Below are positions 57,742 to 64,000 of a stretch of DNA of 64,000 nt, piece by piece; within the stretch, counting starts at the first letter, position 1; each line of letters begins with the position of its first letter. Source of the DNA: Streptomyces sp. TS71-3 (GTDB lineage Bacteria > Actinomycetota > Actinomycetes > Streptomycetales > Streptomycetaceae); assembly GCF_018327685.1 (NCBI RefSeq), contig NZ_BNEL01000001.1, forward strand, positions 3,224,001-3,288,000. The letters are read 5' to 3'. The translations under genes were made by a program, and so were the position numbers. The notes beneath the pieces are model-generated. The model was given only the letters and a program-made list of their open reading frames with translations. It had not been told where the DNA came from and made no database searches.

Positions 57742-58314
57742 TCAGCGTGATGCCGTGCCGAGCAGCGCGGCAACGGAGTCGGTGACGAGACGGCGACGCT
57801 CGATGTCGCCCCTGTCGGCCACGTACTGGAACTCGGGCGGGTGGGCCGTCCACGTCGCGGCGAGTGTGAGTACAAGGGTCAGCAGTTCGGTCGCCGTGAA
57901 ACGGCCGGGCAGCAGCCCGCTGCGCTGAGCCGCCTCGATGGCCGCGACCTTGTCGAGGCTCGAGGTGATGATCGACTCGATCGGCTCGTGCCGCTCGGCA
58001 CGCTCCAGCCGGTACCAGGTGGCCAGCCGGGAGATCTCCGGGTGCTGCTCGTACCCGTCATGGAGCCGGCCCGCGTACCCGGGCAGGTCGGCCGGATCCA
58101 TCGGGATCATCCTCGTGGTCCGGACGACCTGAGCGTCGAAGACCGCGTCGAACAGGGCGTCCTTGCTGCCGAAGTAGTGGTAGATCTGCGCCTTGTTGGA
58201 GCAGGCGGCCCTGGCGATGCGGTCGACCCGCCCACCCGCGATTCCGTGAGCTGCGAACTCCCGCGTGGCCGCCTTGATCAGCCTCTCTCGCGTCGCCTGC
58301 GCGTTTCCTCTCAT
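57742..58314 (-). CDS. TetR family transcriptional regulator (paralogue 2)
   Basis: The product has 190 residues. HGIAGGRVDRIARAACSNKAQIYHYFGSKDALFDAVF is almost the same DNA-binding helix as paralogue 1, explaining the shared operator. ATG 58314 is chosen because MRGNAQATRERLIKAA then aligns end to end with its paralogue; ATG 58332 (six codons longer) abuts the operator. It is divergent from the SDR gene at 58494 and likely controls it. Confidence 0.9.
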   Translation of the reverse strand: MRGNAQATRERLIKAATREFAAHGIAGGRVDRIARAACSNKAQIYHYFGSKDALFDAVFDAQVVRTTRMIPMDPADLPGYAGRLHDGYEQHPEISRLATWYRLERAERHEPIESIITSSLDKVAAIEAAQRSGLLPGRFTATELLTLVLTLAATWTAHPPEFQYVADRGDIERRRLVTDSVAALLGTASR

Positions 58315-58332
58315 GTCGACCAGAGTACTCAT

Positions 58333-58464
58333 CTAACCGGATAGTTGAATAGCGTCCTCTGGTGCAGGTGTGTGAATCCTCTATTTACCCAGTTCAGGCA
58401 AGATAACTAACCATCTAGTTGACATCTTGGCCGGGGCGCTGCTTCACTTCAACTATCCGGTTAG
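58333..58464. promoter_or_regulatory. Three TetR operator copies between TetR and SDR
   Basis: ctaaccggatagttg (58333-58347) and its exact inverse caactatccggttag (58450-58464) flank the gap, and aactaaccatctagtt (58405-58420) is a weaker copy in the middle. The basic palindrome is aacta-N6-tagtt. Confidence 0.65.
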
Positions 58465-58493
58465 TCGCATCGTCCTTCCCGAAGGAACACGCC

Positions 58494-59420
58494 ATGCACG
58501 CTTCACGCTCCGCCTCGCACTGGACACCCGACATGATCACCGGCCAGTACGGTCGCACCGCCCTGATCACGGGCGGCAACAGCGGCATCGGACTGGAGAC
58601 CGCCCGCGTCCTGATCCGCCACGGCGCCCGCGTCATCCTGGCCGGACGTAGCAAGGAGGGCCTCGACCACGCCGCCGCCGCACTGCGCGGGGAGCGGCCC
58701 GACGCGCAGATCGCGACCGTCGTCGTCGACCTCGGCAGCCTCGACTCCGTCGAACGGGCCGGCGGGCACCTGGCCACCACGGAGACCGTCGACCTGCTGC
58801 TCAACAACGCCGGCGTGATGAACATCCCCGAGCGGCGCACCACCAGCGACGGCTTCGAGCTGACCTTCGGCACCAACCACCTCGGCCACTTCGCCCTCAC
58901 CGCTGCCCTGATGCCCGCCCTGCGCCGTTCGCCGGCCGCCCGCATCGTCACCGTGAGCGCCATCGCCGCGACCTGGCGCATAGGGCGCCTGAAGGACCTG
59001 ATGAGCGAGGAGCGGTACAGCGCGATGGGTGCCTACGCCAAGTCCAAGCGCGCCAACGTCGTCTTCACGCAGGAGCTCGCCCGCCGCCTGTCCGACACCC
59101 GCATCGAAGCGGTCGCCGTGCACCCGGGGTCGGCCATGACCAACCTCCAGCGCCACAGCCAGGGTGCCCTGTCCAAGCTGGTCGTCGCCCTCACCTCGCG
59201 CACCGTCATGGGCTCGCCGGAGGGTGCGGCCTGGCCGTCGCTGTATGCCGCGACCAGCCCCGACGTCCGCAGCGGCCAGTTCATCGCGCCCGCCGGACGC
59301 GACCAGACCAGCGGCACCCCGAAGGCCGTCCCCCTGCCCGCCGGCGCCGACGACCCGGCGGAGGGTGCCTTCCTCTTCGGTGAGAGCGAGCGCCTTACCG
59401 GGGTCACCTTCCCTCTGTGA
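58494..59420 (+). CDS. Short-chain dehydrogenase/reductase
   Basis: The product has 308 residues. ALITGGNSGIGLETARVLIRHG, LLLNNAGVMNIPERR, RIVTVSAIA (Ser) and GAYAKSKRANVVF (Tyr-x3-Lys) form the SDR core. It is of the same subfamily as the gene at 51083. aagga lies 8 nt before ATG 58494. It is probably derepressed by the ligand of the TetR pair. An alpha/beta hydrolase gene follows on the same strand after 144 bp. Confidence 0.92.
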   Translation: MHASRSASHWTPDMITGQYGRTALITGGNSGIGLETARVLIRHGARVILAGRSKEGLDHAAAALRGERPDAQIATVVVDLGSLDSVERAGGHLATTETVDLLLNNAGVMNIPERRTTSDGFELTFGTNHLGHFALTAALMPALRRSPAARIVTVSAIAATWRIGRLKDLMSEERYSAMGAYAKSKRANVVFTQELARRLSDTRIEAVAVHPGSAMTNLQRHSQGALSKLVVALTSRTVMGSPEGAAWPSLYAATSPDVRSGQFIAPAGRDQTSGTPKAVPLPAGADDPAEGAFLFGESERLTGVTFPL

Positions 59421-59564
59421 CCTCGTGGCGGGGATGACCGGCTGTGACCTCGGGCGAAGGATGACCCGACCGGCTTCCGTGCCGGCGGCGGAGCCCGACC
59501 CGGGGCAAGAGCCCGACCGATTCCGCCACTCCGACCGATTCCGCCACCCCGAAAGGCCCTGTCC

Positions 59565-60326
59565 ATGAGTGAACTCGCCTACGACAGCGTGGGCTCCGGA
59601 CCTGCCCTCGTCCTCGTCCCCGGTACCAACAGCACCGCCCGCGACACCTGGGGCCCCACCGTCGAGGCCCTCGCCGCGTCTCACACGGTGATCATGCCTG
59701 ATCTTCCCGGCACGGGCTCCAGCCCGCTGACCGACGGCCCCCTCGACCCCGAGAGCGTGGCGTGGCAACTGGCGGATGTCGCCGTGCGTGCCGGGCACGA
59801 CCGGTTCGCCATCGCCGGCGCCTCTCTCGGAGCCCCGCTCGCCCTGCTGACCGCGGCGCGGTTCCCCGACCGGGTCACGCACGTGACGACCGTCTGCGGA
59901 TACGCCTCGGCACGGCCGAGCCTGAGGCTCAGGCTCGATCTGTGGGAGCGGATCCTGGACGCGGGGCCGGAGGCCGTCGGACGGCTGCTGCTCATCCTCG
60001 GCATGCCCGACGCCACCGCGGCCGAGCTCCCGCCCGAGACGCTGAACAGGATGATCATCGCGCTCGGGGCCCGGCGCGAGCGCGGCGTCCGGCGGCAGAT
60101 AGAGCTTGCTCGCACGATCGACGTCGAAGCCGATCTGGGCACGATCCGCGTACCCGCGCTCGTGATCGGCGGCGGGCAGGATCAGTTCGTCGCCCCGGCC
60201 CACTCCCGCGTCGTCGCCGACCGTCTCCGCACCGCCCGCCTGCTGATGCTCGACGGCAGCCATGGCCTGGCGCACGAGCAACCGGACGCGATCAGTGCGG
60301 CCGTCGGCGAGCTCGCACGCGTCTGA
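59565..60326 (+). CDS. Alpha/beta hydrolase
   Basis: The product has 253 residues. ALVLVPGTNSTARDTWGP replaces the usual HGxG strand, IAGASLGAPLAL holds the nucleophile serine (GASLG), ALVIGGGQDQFV the acid and LDGSHGLAHEQP the histidine. An esterase or C-C hydrolase function is expected; substrate unknown. It may share the TetR-controlled transcript of the SDR gene. Confidence 0.9.
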   Translation: MSELAYDSVGSGPALVLVPGTNSTARDTWGPTVEALAASHTVIMPDLPGTGSSPLTDGPLDPESVAWQLADVAVRAGHDRFAIAGASLGAPLALLTAARFPDRVTHVTTVCGYASARPSLRLRLDLWERILDAGPEAVGRLLLILGMPDATAAELPPETLNRMIIALGARRERGVRRQIELARTIDVEADLGTIRVPALVIGGGQDQFVAPAHSRVVADRLRTARLLMLDGSHGLAHEQPDAISAAVGELARV

Positions 60327-60380
60327 CGTCCAGCGCGACGCGCGTGACATGCCACCCCTCAGGTGGCGCGGGACCGCGCG

Positions 60381-60866
60381 TCACGTCGAGCGGATGGCCA
60401 CCTCGGCCTCGATCTCCACGGGAATGCGGAAGGGGAGTTCGGCGAGCCCCACCGCCGAACGGGCGTGGCTGCCGGCCTCCGGTCCCCACAGTTCCAGGAT
60501 CAGATCGGAGAAACCGTTGATCACCCCCGGCGCCGAGGTGAACCCGGGTGCGGCGTTGACCATGCCGAAGACCTTCAGCCAGGCGGTGACGCGGTCGAGA
60601 TCGCCGAGAGCCGTCCTCAGGCTCGCCAGGATGGCCAGCGCCGTGGAGCGGGCGGCGGCATAGCCCTCCGCCTCCGACACCTCGGCGCCCACCTTGCCCA
60701 GCGTCGGGGGAAGCGAGCCGTCGGGCATCAACGGCCCGTGGCCGGAGACGAAGGCACGGCTGCCCAGGATTCGCACCCAGGGAAACGGCAGGGTGACGCC
60801 CGGGGGGAGTTTCATCGGCTGGGGGAGTTCCAGCCCCAGTTCGTCCAGACGCTTCTCGATCTTCAC
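60381..60866 (-). CDS. RidA/YjgF-like family protein
   Basis: The product has 161 residues, starting with GTG (KIEKRLDELGLELPQPM) and with gagga 8 nt upstream. AFVSGHGPLMPDGS, AAARSTALAILASLRTALGDLDRVTAWLKVFGMVNA and ARSAVGLAELPFRIPVEIEAEVAI match the YjgF/Rid superfamily, in the longer YjgH/Rid2-like branch. It deaminates imines or enamines in better known members. The conserved arginine of true RidA (around position 105) is not evident here; the ARSAVG motif is. Confidence 0.9.
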   Translation of the reverse strand: MKIEKRLDELGLELPQPMKLPPGVTLPFPWVRILGSRAFVSGHGPLMPDGSLPPTLGKVGAEVSEAEGYAAARSTALAILASLRTALGDLDRVTAWLKVFGMVNAAPGFTSAPGVINGFSDLILELWGPEAGSHARSAVGLAELPFRIPVEIEAEVAIRST

Positions 60867-60963
60867 TGCCGTCCTCGCCGCCAGGACCGGCACCTCGCGC
60901 GCCGGCACGGGCCTTCTTTATACCGCGAGGCGGAAACGGATGAATCAAGCCACCGGGGCGGTG

Positions 60964-62151
60964 TCAGGCCCCGTCGATGTCGAGCCTGCCGATCCTGTTC
61001 GGCGTCAGGAGCCCGAACCAGATGGCCCCCGGCTCGTGCGGGTTGATGTCGCACGGGTACGAGGCCGGGGAGGGGGTGGGCCACATCGCGACGTCGCCGG
61101 TGTCCGGGTCGAGACGGGCGATCTGGTAGCCGAGTCCGGTGGCGGCGGGGAAGCTCACGGCGACGTAGATGTTGCCGTCGCTTCCCTGCGCGACCGGTCC
61201 GGGCGAGGGCAGCGGGTTGCCGACGGTGCCCTGTCCGAGTCCTTTGAGGAGGCCGGTCAGGATGCCCCCGGGTCCCGCCAGGGGGTACTCCCTGATGCGG
61301 CCCGTGGCCGGATCGATCCGGGCGATCTTCATGGCCAGGGACTCGCCGACCCAGATGGAACCGTCGGAAGCGGTGCGGACGCCGACGGGGAAGGACGCGG
61401 GCGTGGGCATGGTGTAGCGGGTGAACGTCTTGGTGTCGACGTCGATCGTGCCGATCTCGTTCATCTGGGGCAGGCCGAAGACGACGGTCCTGCCGGGCCC
61501 CGGCTTGATGATGCCGAACAGCGCGTGCACCTGCCCCAGGATCTCGCCGGGCACCCTGTACCTGGCGAACTCGCCGGTGGCCGGGTCGTACCGCCCGATC
61601 GAGTTCAGGCCGCCGAGGGTGAACCACAGGGCGTGGTCCGGCCCCCAGGCGATGTCGTTGGCCAGGCCGAGCCCGGAGTGGAGGGGAATGCCGAGGGGCT
61701 CGGTGGCGAACGCCCGGGCCCACGGCAGCGGGATCTCGGTCATGCCGCCGTCGCGGGTGTCGACCCGCAGCAGGCTGTTGCCGGTGACCTGCGGCATCCA
61801 GAGGTTGCCGGCCTCGTCCAGGTCCATGCCTCCCGGCATGGACAGCGGCATCGGCGTGTCGAAGTTCGTGAACTCGCCCGTCGCGGGGTCGAAGCGCGCG
61901 ACCTGGCTGCTGAGGTACTGCTCCACCCAGAGCTTTCCGCGGTGGTCGAACTCCACCTCGCAGACGCCGCCGACCGGGAGGGACGAGGGAACCGGACCGT
62001 ACTCGGTGATCGGGGACGTCGCCGCCGCCCCCGGGGCCGCCAGCAGCGCACCCATGACGGCCGCCACCGCGGCGAGCGCGCCGAGAACGCCCCGCCTGCC
62101 TCCGCGCGACCGACGCCCACCCTGTGCCGCACGAACCGAAGTCGACTTCAC
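60964..62151 (-). CDS. Secreted Vgb/SMP-30-like beta-propeller protein
   Basis: The product has 395 residues, GTG start. A signal peptide (basic n-region then GALAAVAAVMGALLAAPGAAATSP) indicates secretion. The propeller blades repeat DHRGKLWVEQYLSSQVARFDPATGEF, EAGNLWMPQVTGNSLLRVDT and DGNIYVAVSFPAATGLGYQIARLDPDTG, the pattern of virginiamycin B lyase and related streptogramin/gluconolactone-type propellers. The catalytic histidine of Vgb is not certain, so a lyase function is not claimed. Confidence 0.88.
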   Translation of the reverse strand: MKSTSVRAAQGGRRSRGGRRGVLGALAAVAAVMGALLAAPGAAATSPITEYGPVPSSLPVGGVCEVEFDHRGKLWVEQYLSSQVARFDPATGEFTNFDTPMPLSMPGGMDLDEAGNLWMPQVTGNSLLRVDTRDGGMTEIPLPWARAFATEPLGIPLHSGLGLANDIAWGPDHALWFTLGGLNSIGRYDPATGEFARYRVPGEILGQVHALFGIIKPGPGRTVVFGLPQMNEIGTIDVDTKTFTRYTMPTPASFPVGVRTASDGSIWVGESLAMKIARIDPATGRIREYPLAGPGGILTGLLKGLGQGTVGNPLPSPGPVAQGSDGNIYVAVSFPAATGLGYQIARLDPDTGDVAMWPTPSPASYPCDINPHEPGAIWFGLLTPNRIGRLDIDGA

Positions 62152-62327
62152 CCGGCCAGTGTTGTGGTGTTCGGTTTCGGGGGACAAGGGGTCGGGGGAG
62201 GCGCACGGGATCGTCCATACCCGTCCCGCGCGCGGTGGGGTGCCGGGTCGTGCCACCCCGCTCCGCGATCGGCCGCCGCCGTCCCCGCCCCGTGGACGCC
62301 GCCGTGAGCCGCCCGTACCGTCGGCGC

Positions 62328-63356
62328 ATGGCTGACTCCCCGCGATCACTGCCGACCGGCCCCTACGACCTCTCGGCCAACGAGAACCCCTTCGCCCCGC
62401 TGCCGGGCGTGCTGGAGACCGTGCGGGAAGCGGCCTCCGGGGTGAACCGGTACCCCGACCCGGCGTGCACGGAGCTGCGGGCCGCACTCGCCCGCGGGTT
62501 ACGGGTGCCGGCCGAGCGGGTGGCCGTCGGCGCGGGGTCCGTCGCGTTGATACGCGACCTGCTGGCGGAGTACGCCGCCGGGCCGGACGGCGAAGTGGTG
62601 TTCGCGTGGCGCGGCTACGAGGGTTACCGGGCGGCGGTACGGCTCGTGGGAGCCGTACCCGTGCCGGTTCCGCTGCGCGCGGACCGCCACGATCTGGCGG
62701 CGATGGCCGGCGCGGTCACCGAGCGGACCCGGGTGGTCGTCGTGTGCAACCCCAACAATCCGACGGGTACGGTCGTCGGCCGCAAGGAGCTGGACCGGTT
62801 CCTCGACCGCCTGCCCGGGAATGTCCTCGCCGTGGTCGACGAGGCCTACCGGGACTTCGCCGCCGGGCCCGACGCCCCGGACGCGGTCGGCACGGCGGGG
62901 CACCGGCCGGGCGTGGTCGTCGTGCGCACTTTCTCCAAGGCGTACGGGCTGGCCGGGCTGCGCGTCGGCTACGCGGTGGCGCACGAACCGGTGGCCGCCG
63001 CGTTGCGGGCACGCGCGCTGCCGTACGGGGTGAGTGCCGCGGCCCAGCAGGCGGCCGTCGCGTCGCTGGGCGCGCGTGAGGAACTGGACCGGCGGGTGGC
63101 GGGGCTCGTCCGGCGCCGGGCGCTGCTCGTCGACGGGCTGCGCGCCCTGGGGCTCCACGTGCCCGAGAGCCACACCAACTTCGTGTGGCTCGGCCTCGGC
63201 GAGCACACCGGCGCGTTCGCCGACGCCTGCCGGGAGGCGGGAGTGCGGGTCAAGGCGTTCCCCGGCGAGGGCGCGCGGATCACGGTGGGTGAGCCGGAGG
63301 CCGTCGAGCTGGTGATCGCGGCCGCGTCCCGGCTTCCGTTCCTCCCGGCCCGGTGA
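62328..63356 (+). CDS. Histidinol-phosphate/aromatic aminotransferase (HisC-like)
   Basis: The product has 342 residues. DLSANENPFAPLPGV, NRYPDPACTELRAAL, VVVCNPNNPTGTVVGRKEL, VVDEAYRDF and the PLP lysine in TFSKAYGLAGLRVGYA are class II (HisC/Pat) fold-type I landmarks. It is probably the phenylalanine-type paralogue (Pat) or a secondary HisC, because it stands outside a his operon. Codon 58 (62499-62501) is TTA, the codon read by bldA tRNA in Streptomyces, so its synthesis may be development-dependent. Confidence 0.92.
   Translation: MADSPRSLPTGPYDLSANENPFAPLPGVLETVREAASGVNRYPDPACTELRAALARGLRVPAERVAVGAGSVALIRDLLAEYAAGPDGEVVFAWRGYEGYRAAVRLVGAVPVPVPLRADRHDLAAMAGAVTERTRVVVVCNPNNPTGTVVGRKELDRFLDRLPGNVLAVVDEAYRDFAAGPDAPDAVGTAGHRPGVVVVRTFSKAYGLAGLRVGYAVAHEPVAAALRARALPYGVSAAAQQAAVASLGAREELDRRVAGLVRRRALLVDGLRALGLHVPESHTNFVWLGLGEHTGAFADACREAGVRVKAFPGEGARITVGEPEAVELVIAAASRLPFLPAR
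62499..62501 (+). promoter_or_regulatory. TTA codon (bldA-dependent) in the aminotransferase
   Basis: ggg-tta-cgg in frame. In Streptomyces TTA needs the bldA leucyl tRNA, whose supply is growth-phase dependent. Confidence 0.75.
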
Positions 63357-63411
63357 CACCGGGGGCGGATCGGGGACACCGGGTCGGTGACGTCCTGTCA
63401 GTGGCGCCGGA

Positions 63412-64000
63412 TCAGGACGCGGTCCGGCCGTCCCGGGGTCCGAACGTGCGGACCGCCTCCGCGTCGGTGGTGACCGCCCGGACGTAGTGCTCGGCCCATG
63501 CGCGGCAGTCGTGGTAGCCCGACTCCCTGGCCACCCGCTCCACGGCGCCGTCGAAGTCGAACGGGGTGTGCCGCAGCTGCACCTGCCCGCCGTGCAGCAG
63601 GGCCCAGGAGGCGCCCGCCCTGCCGTACGGCATGCCGATGCTGCCGGAGTTCACGACGAGGCGCTCGTCGACGAGGCGCATGAACGGCATGTGGGTGTGC
63701 CCGCACACCATCGTCCGTACGTCGTCCGGCAGCTCGGCGAAGACCTCCGCCCACCGGTCCAGGCGGGTGTCGACGAGCACCACCTCGTCGTCGTCGCGCG
63801 GGGTCCCGTGGCAGAAGACCACCTTGCCGAAACCGTCGACCTCCAAGGTCACCGGGTGGGGCAGCTCCGCCAGGAACGCCACGTCCGGGGCACGGAGTTG
63901 CTCGGCGGCCCACAGGTCGATCTCCCACGCCTGGTCGACGGGGAACTCGCCCCGCGCCATCTCGGCGAGCTCCCGGTCGGCGTTGCCGCGCACCAGGACC
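63412..64000 (-). CDS. Metallophosphoesterase, 3' part only
   Basis: The visible 196 codons include VRGNADRELA, which corresponds to the GN(H/A)D/E block, VVFCHGTPRDDDE, VCGHTHMPFM and NSGSIGMPYG, the metal-binding blocks III-V of calcineurin-like phosphoesterases of the YfcE/MJ0936 type. The N-terminal DxH motif lies outside the right edge. A stand-alone phosphodiesterase function is likely; substrate unknown. Confidence 0.88.
   Translation of the reverse strand, partial: VLVRGNADRELAEMARGEFPVDQAWEIDLWAAEQLRAPDVAFLAELPHPVTLEVDGFGKVVFCHGTPRDDDEVVLVDTRLDRWAEVFAELPDDVRTMVCGHTHMPFMRLVDERLVVNSGSIGMPYGRAGASWALLHGGQVQLRHTPFDFDGAVERVARESGYHDCRAWAEHYVRAVTTDAEAVRTFGPRDGRTAS

Overview
The window is 64 kb of very high-GC DNA with many GTG starts, GGAGG-type ribosome sites, densely packed translationally coupled operons and an abundance of TetR/MarR/PadR regulators. 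Everything fits a Streptomyces chromosome, most likely an accessory-rich part of it. No tRNA, rRNA, CRISPR array or replication origin is visible. The genes at both window edges are cut.

Left part (1-14,200). A partial epimerase-like reductase with a divergent TetR gene is followed by a MarR/quinone-oxidoreductase pair. Downstream lies a stack of three mobile elements (IS481-type, a MITE, IS4-type), each bounded by the same CTAG tetranucleotide, starting exactly at the oxidoreductase stop codon. A MarR-MFS exporter operon comes next. Then comes the most novel locus: a minus-strand operon with an FMN-reductase-like flavoprotein, two tandem identical 13-residue peptides (MTKPVRRYARAVK), each behind a near-perfect Shine-Dalgarno sequence, a long beta-propeller protein, an MFS exporter and a SAM methyltransferase. 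It looks like a minimal ribosomally made, modified peptide (RiPP) system. A pyrroline-5-carboxylate-reductase-like gene and a second MITE close this part.

Middle (14,600-23,200). A five-gene catabolic operon (formaldehyde-activating-enzyme homologue, enolase-superfamily dehydratase, aldehyde dehydrogenase, 3-hydroxyisobutyrate-dehydrogenase-like reductase, iron alcohol dehydrogenase) is divergent from an IclR gene. The presumed MFS permease downstream of iclR survives only as its last 96 codons, next to an intact TnpB transposon whose omega-RNA guide would be read from that remnant. A secreted GH29 alpha-L-fucosidase follows.

SigK-like stress regulon (25,800-36,600). Genes for a fasciclin lipoprotein, a membrane molybdopterin oxidoreductase, an alpha/beta hydrolase, a DUF1295 protein, two cyclopropane-synthase-like methyltransferases, DUF1365, an FAD amine oxidase, an RskA-like anti-sigma factor and a SigK-like ECF sigma factor lie on one strand. 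Gene content and order match the mycobacterial sigK locus, here with the fasciclin target alongside.

Right part (37,000-64,000). This is a series of small regulator-plus-enzyme units: MarR with SnoaL-like and TMEM175 genes, a carotenoid oxygenase with a membrane partner, PucR-like and two PadR regulators, methyltransferase, LuxR-type regulator, aldo/keto reductase with TetR, SDR with LysR, acyl-CoA ligase, SthA transhydrogenase, paired TetR paralogues with SDR and hydrolase, RidA-like, a Vgb-like propeller protein, a HisC-like aminotransferase carrying a TTA codon, and a metallophosphoesterase. Many of these have clear palindromic operators. A recurring peculiarity of the whole window is short tandem repeats with different unit lengths (7, 14, 16, 18, 23, 34 bp), mostly in gaps between genes but also inside coding tails.
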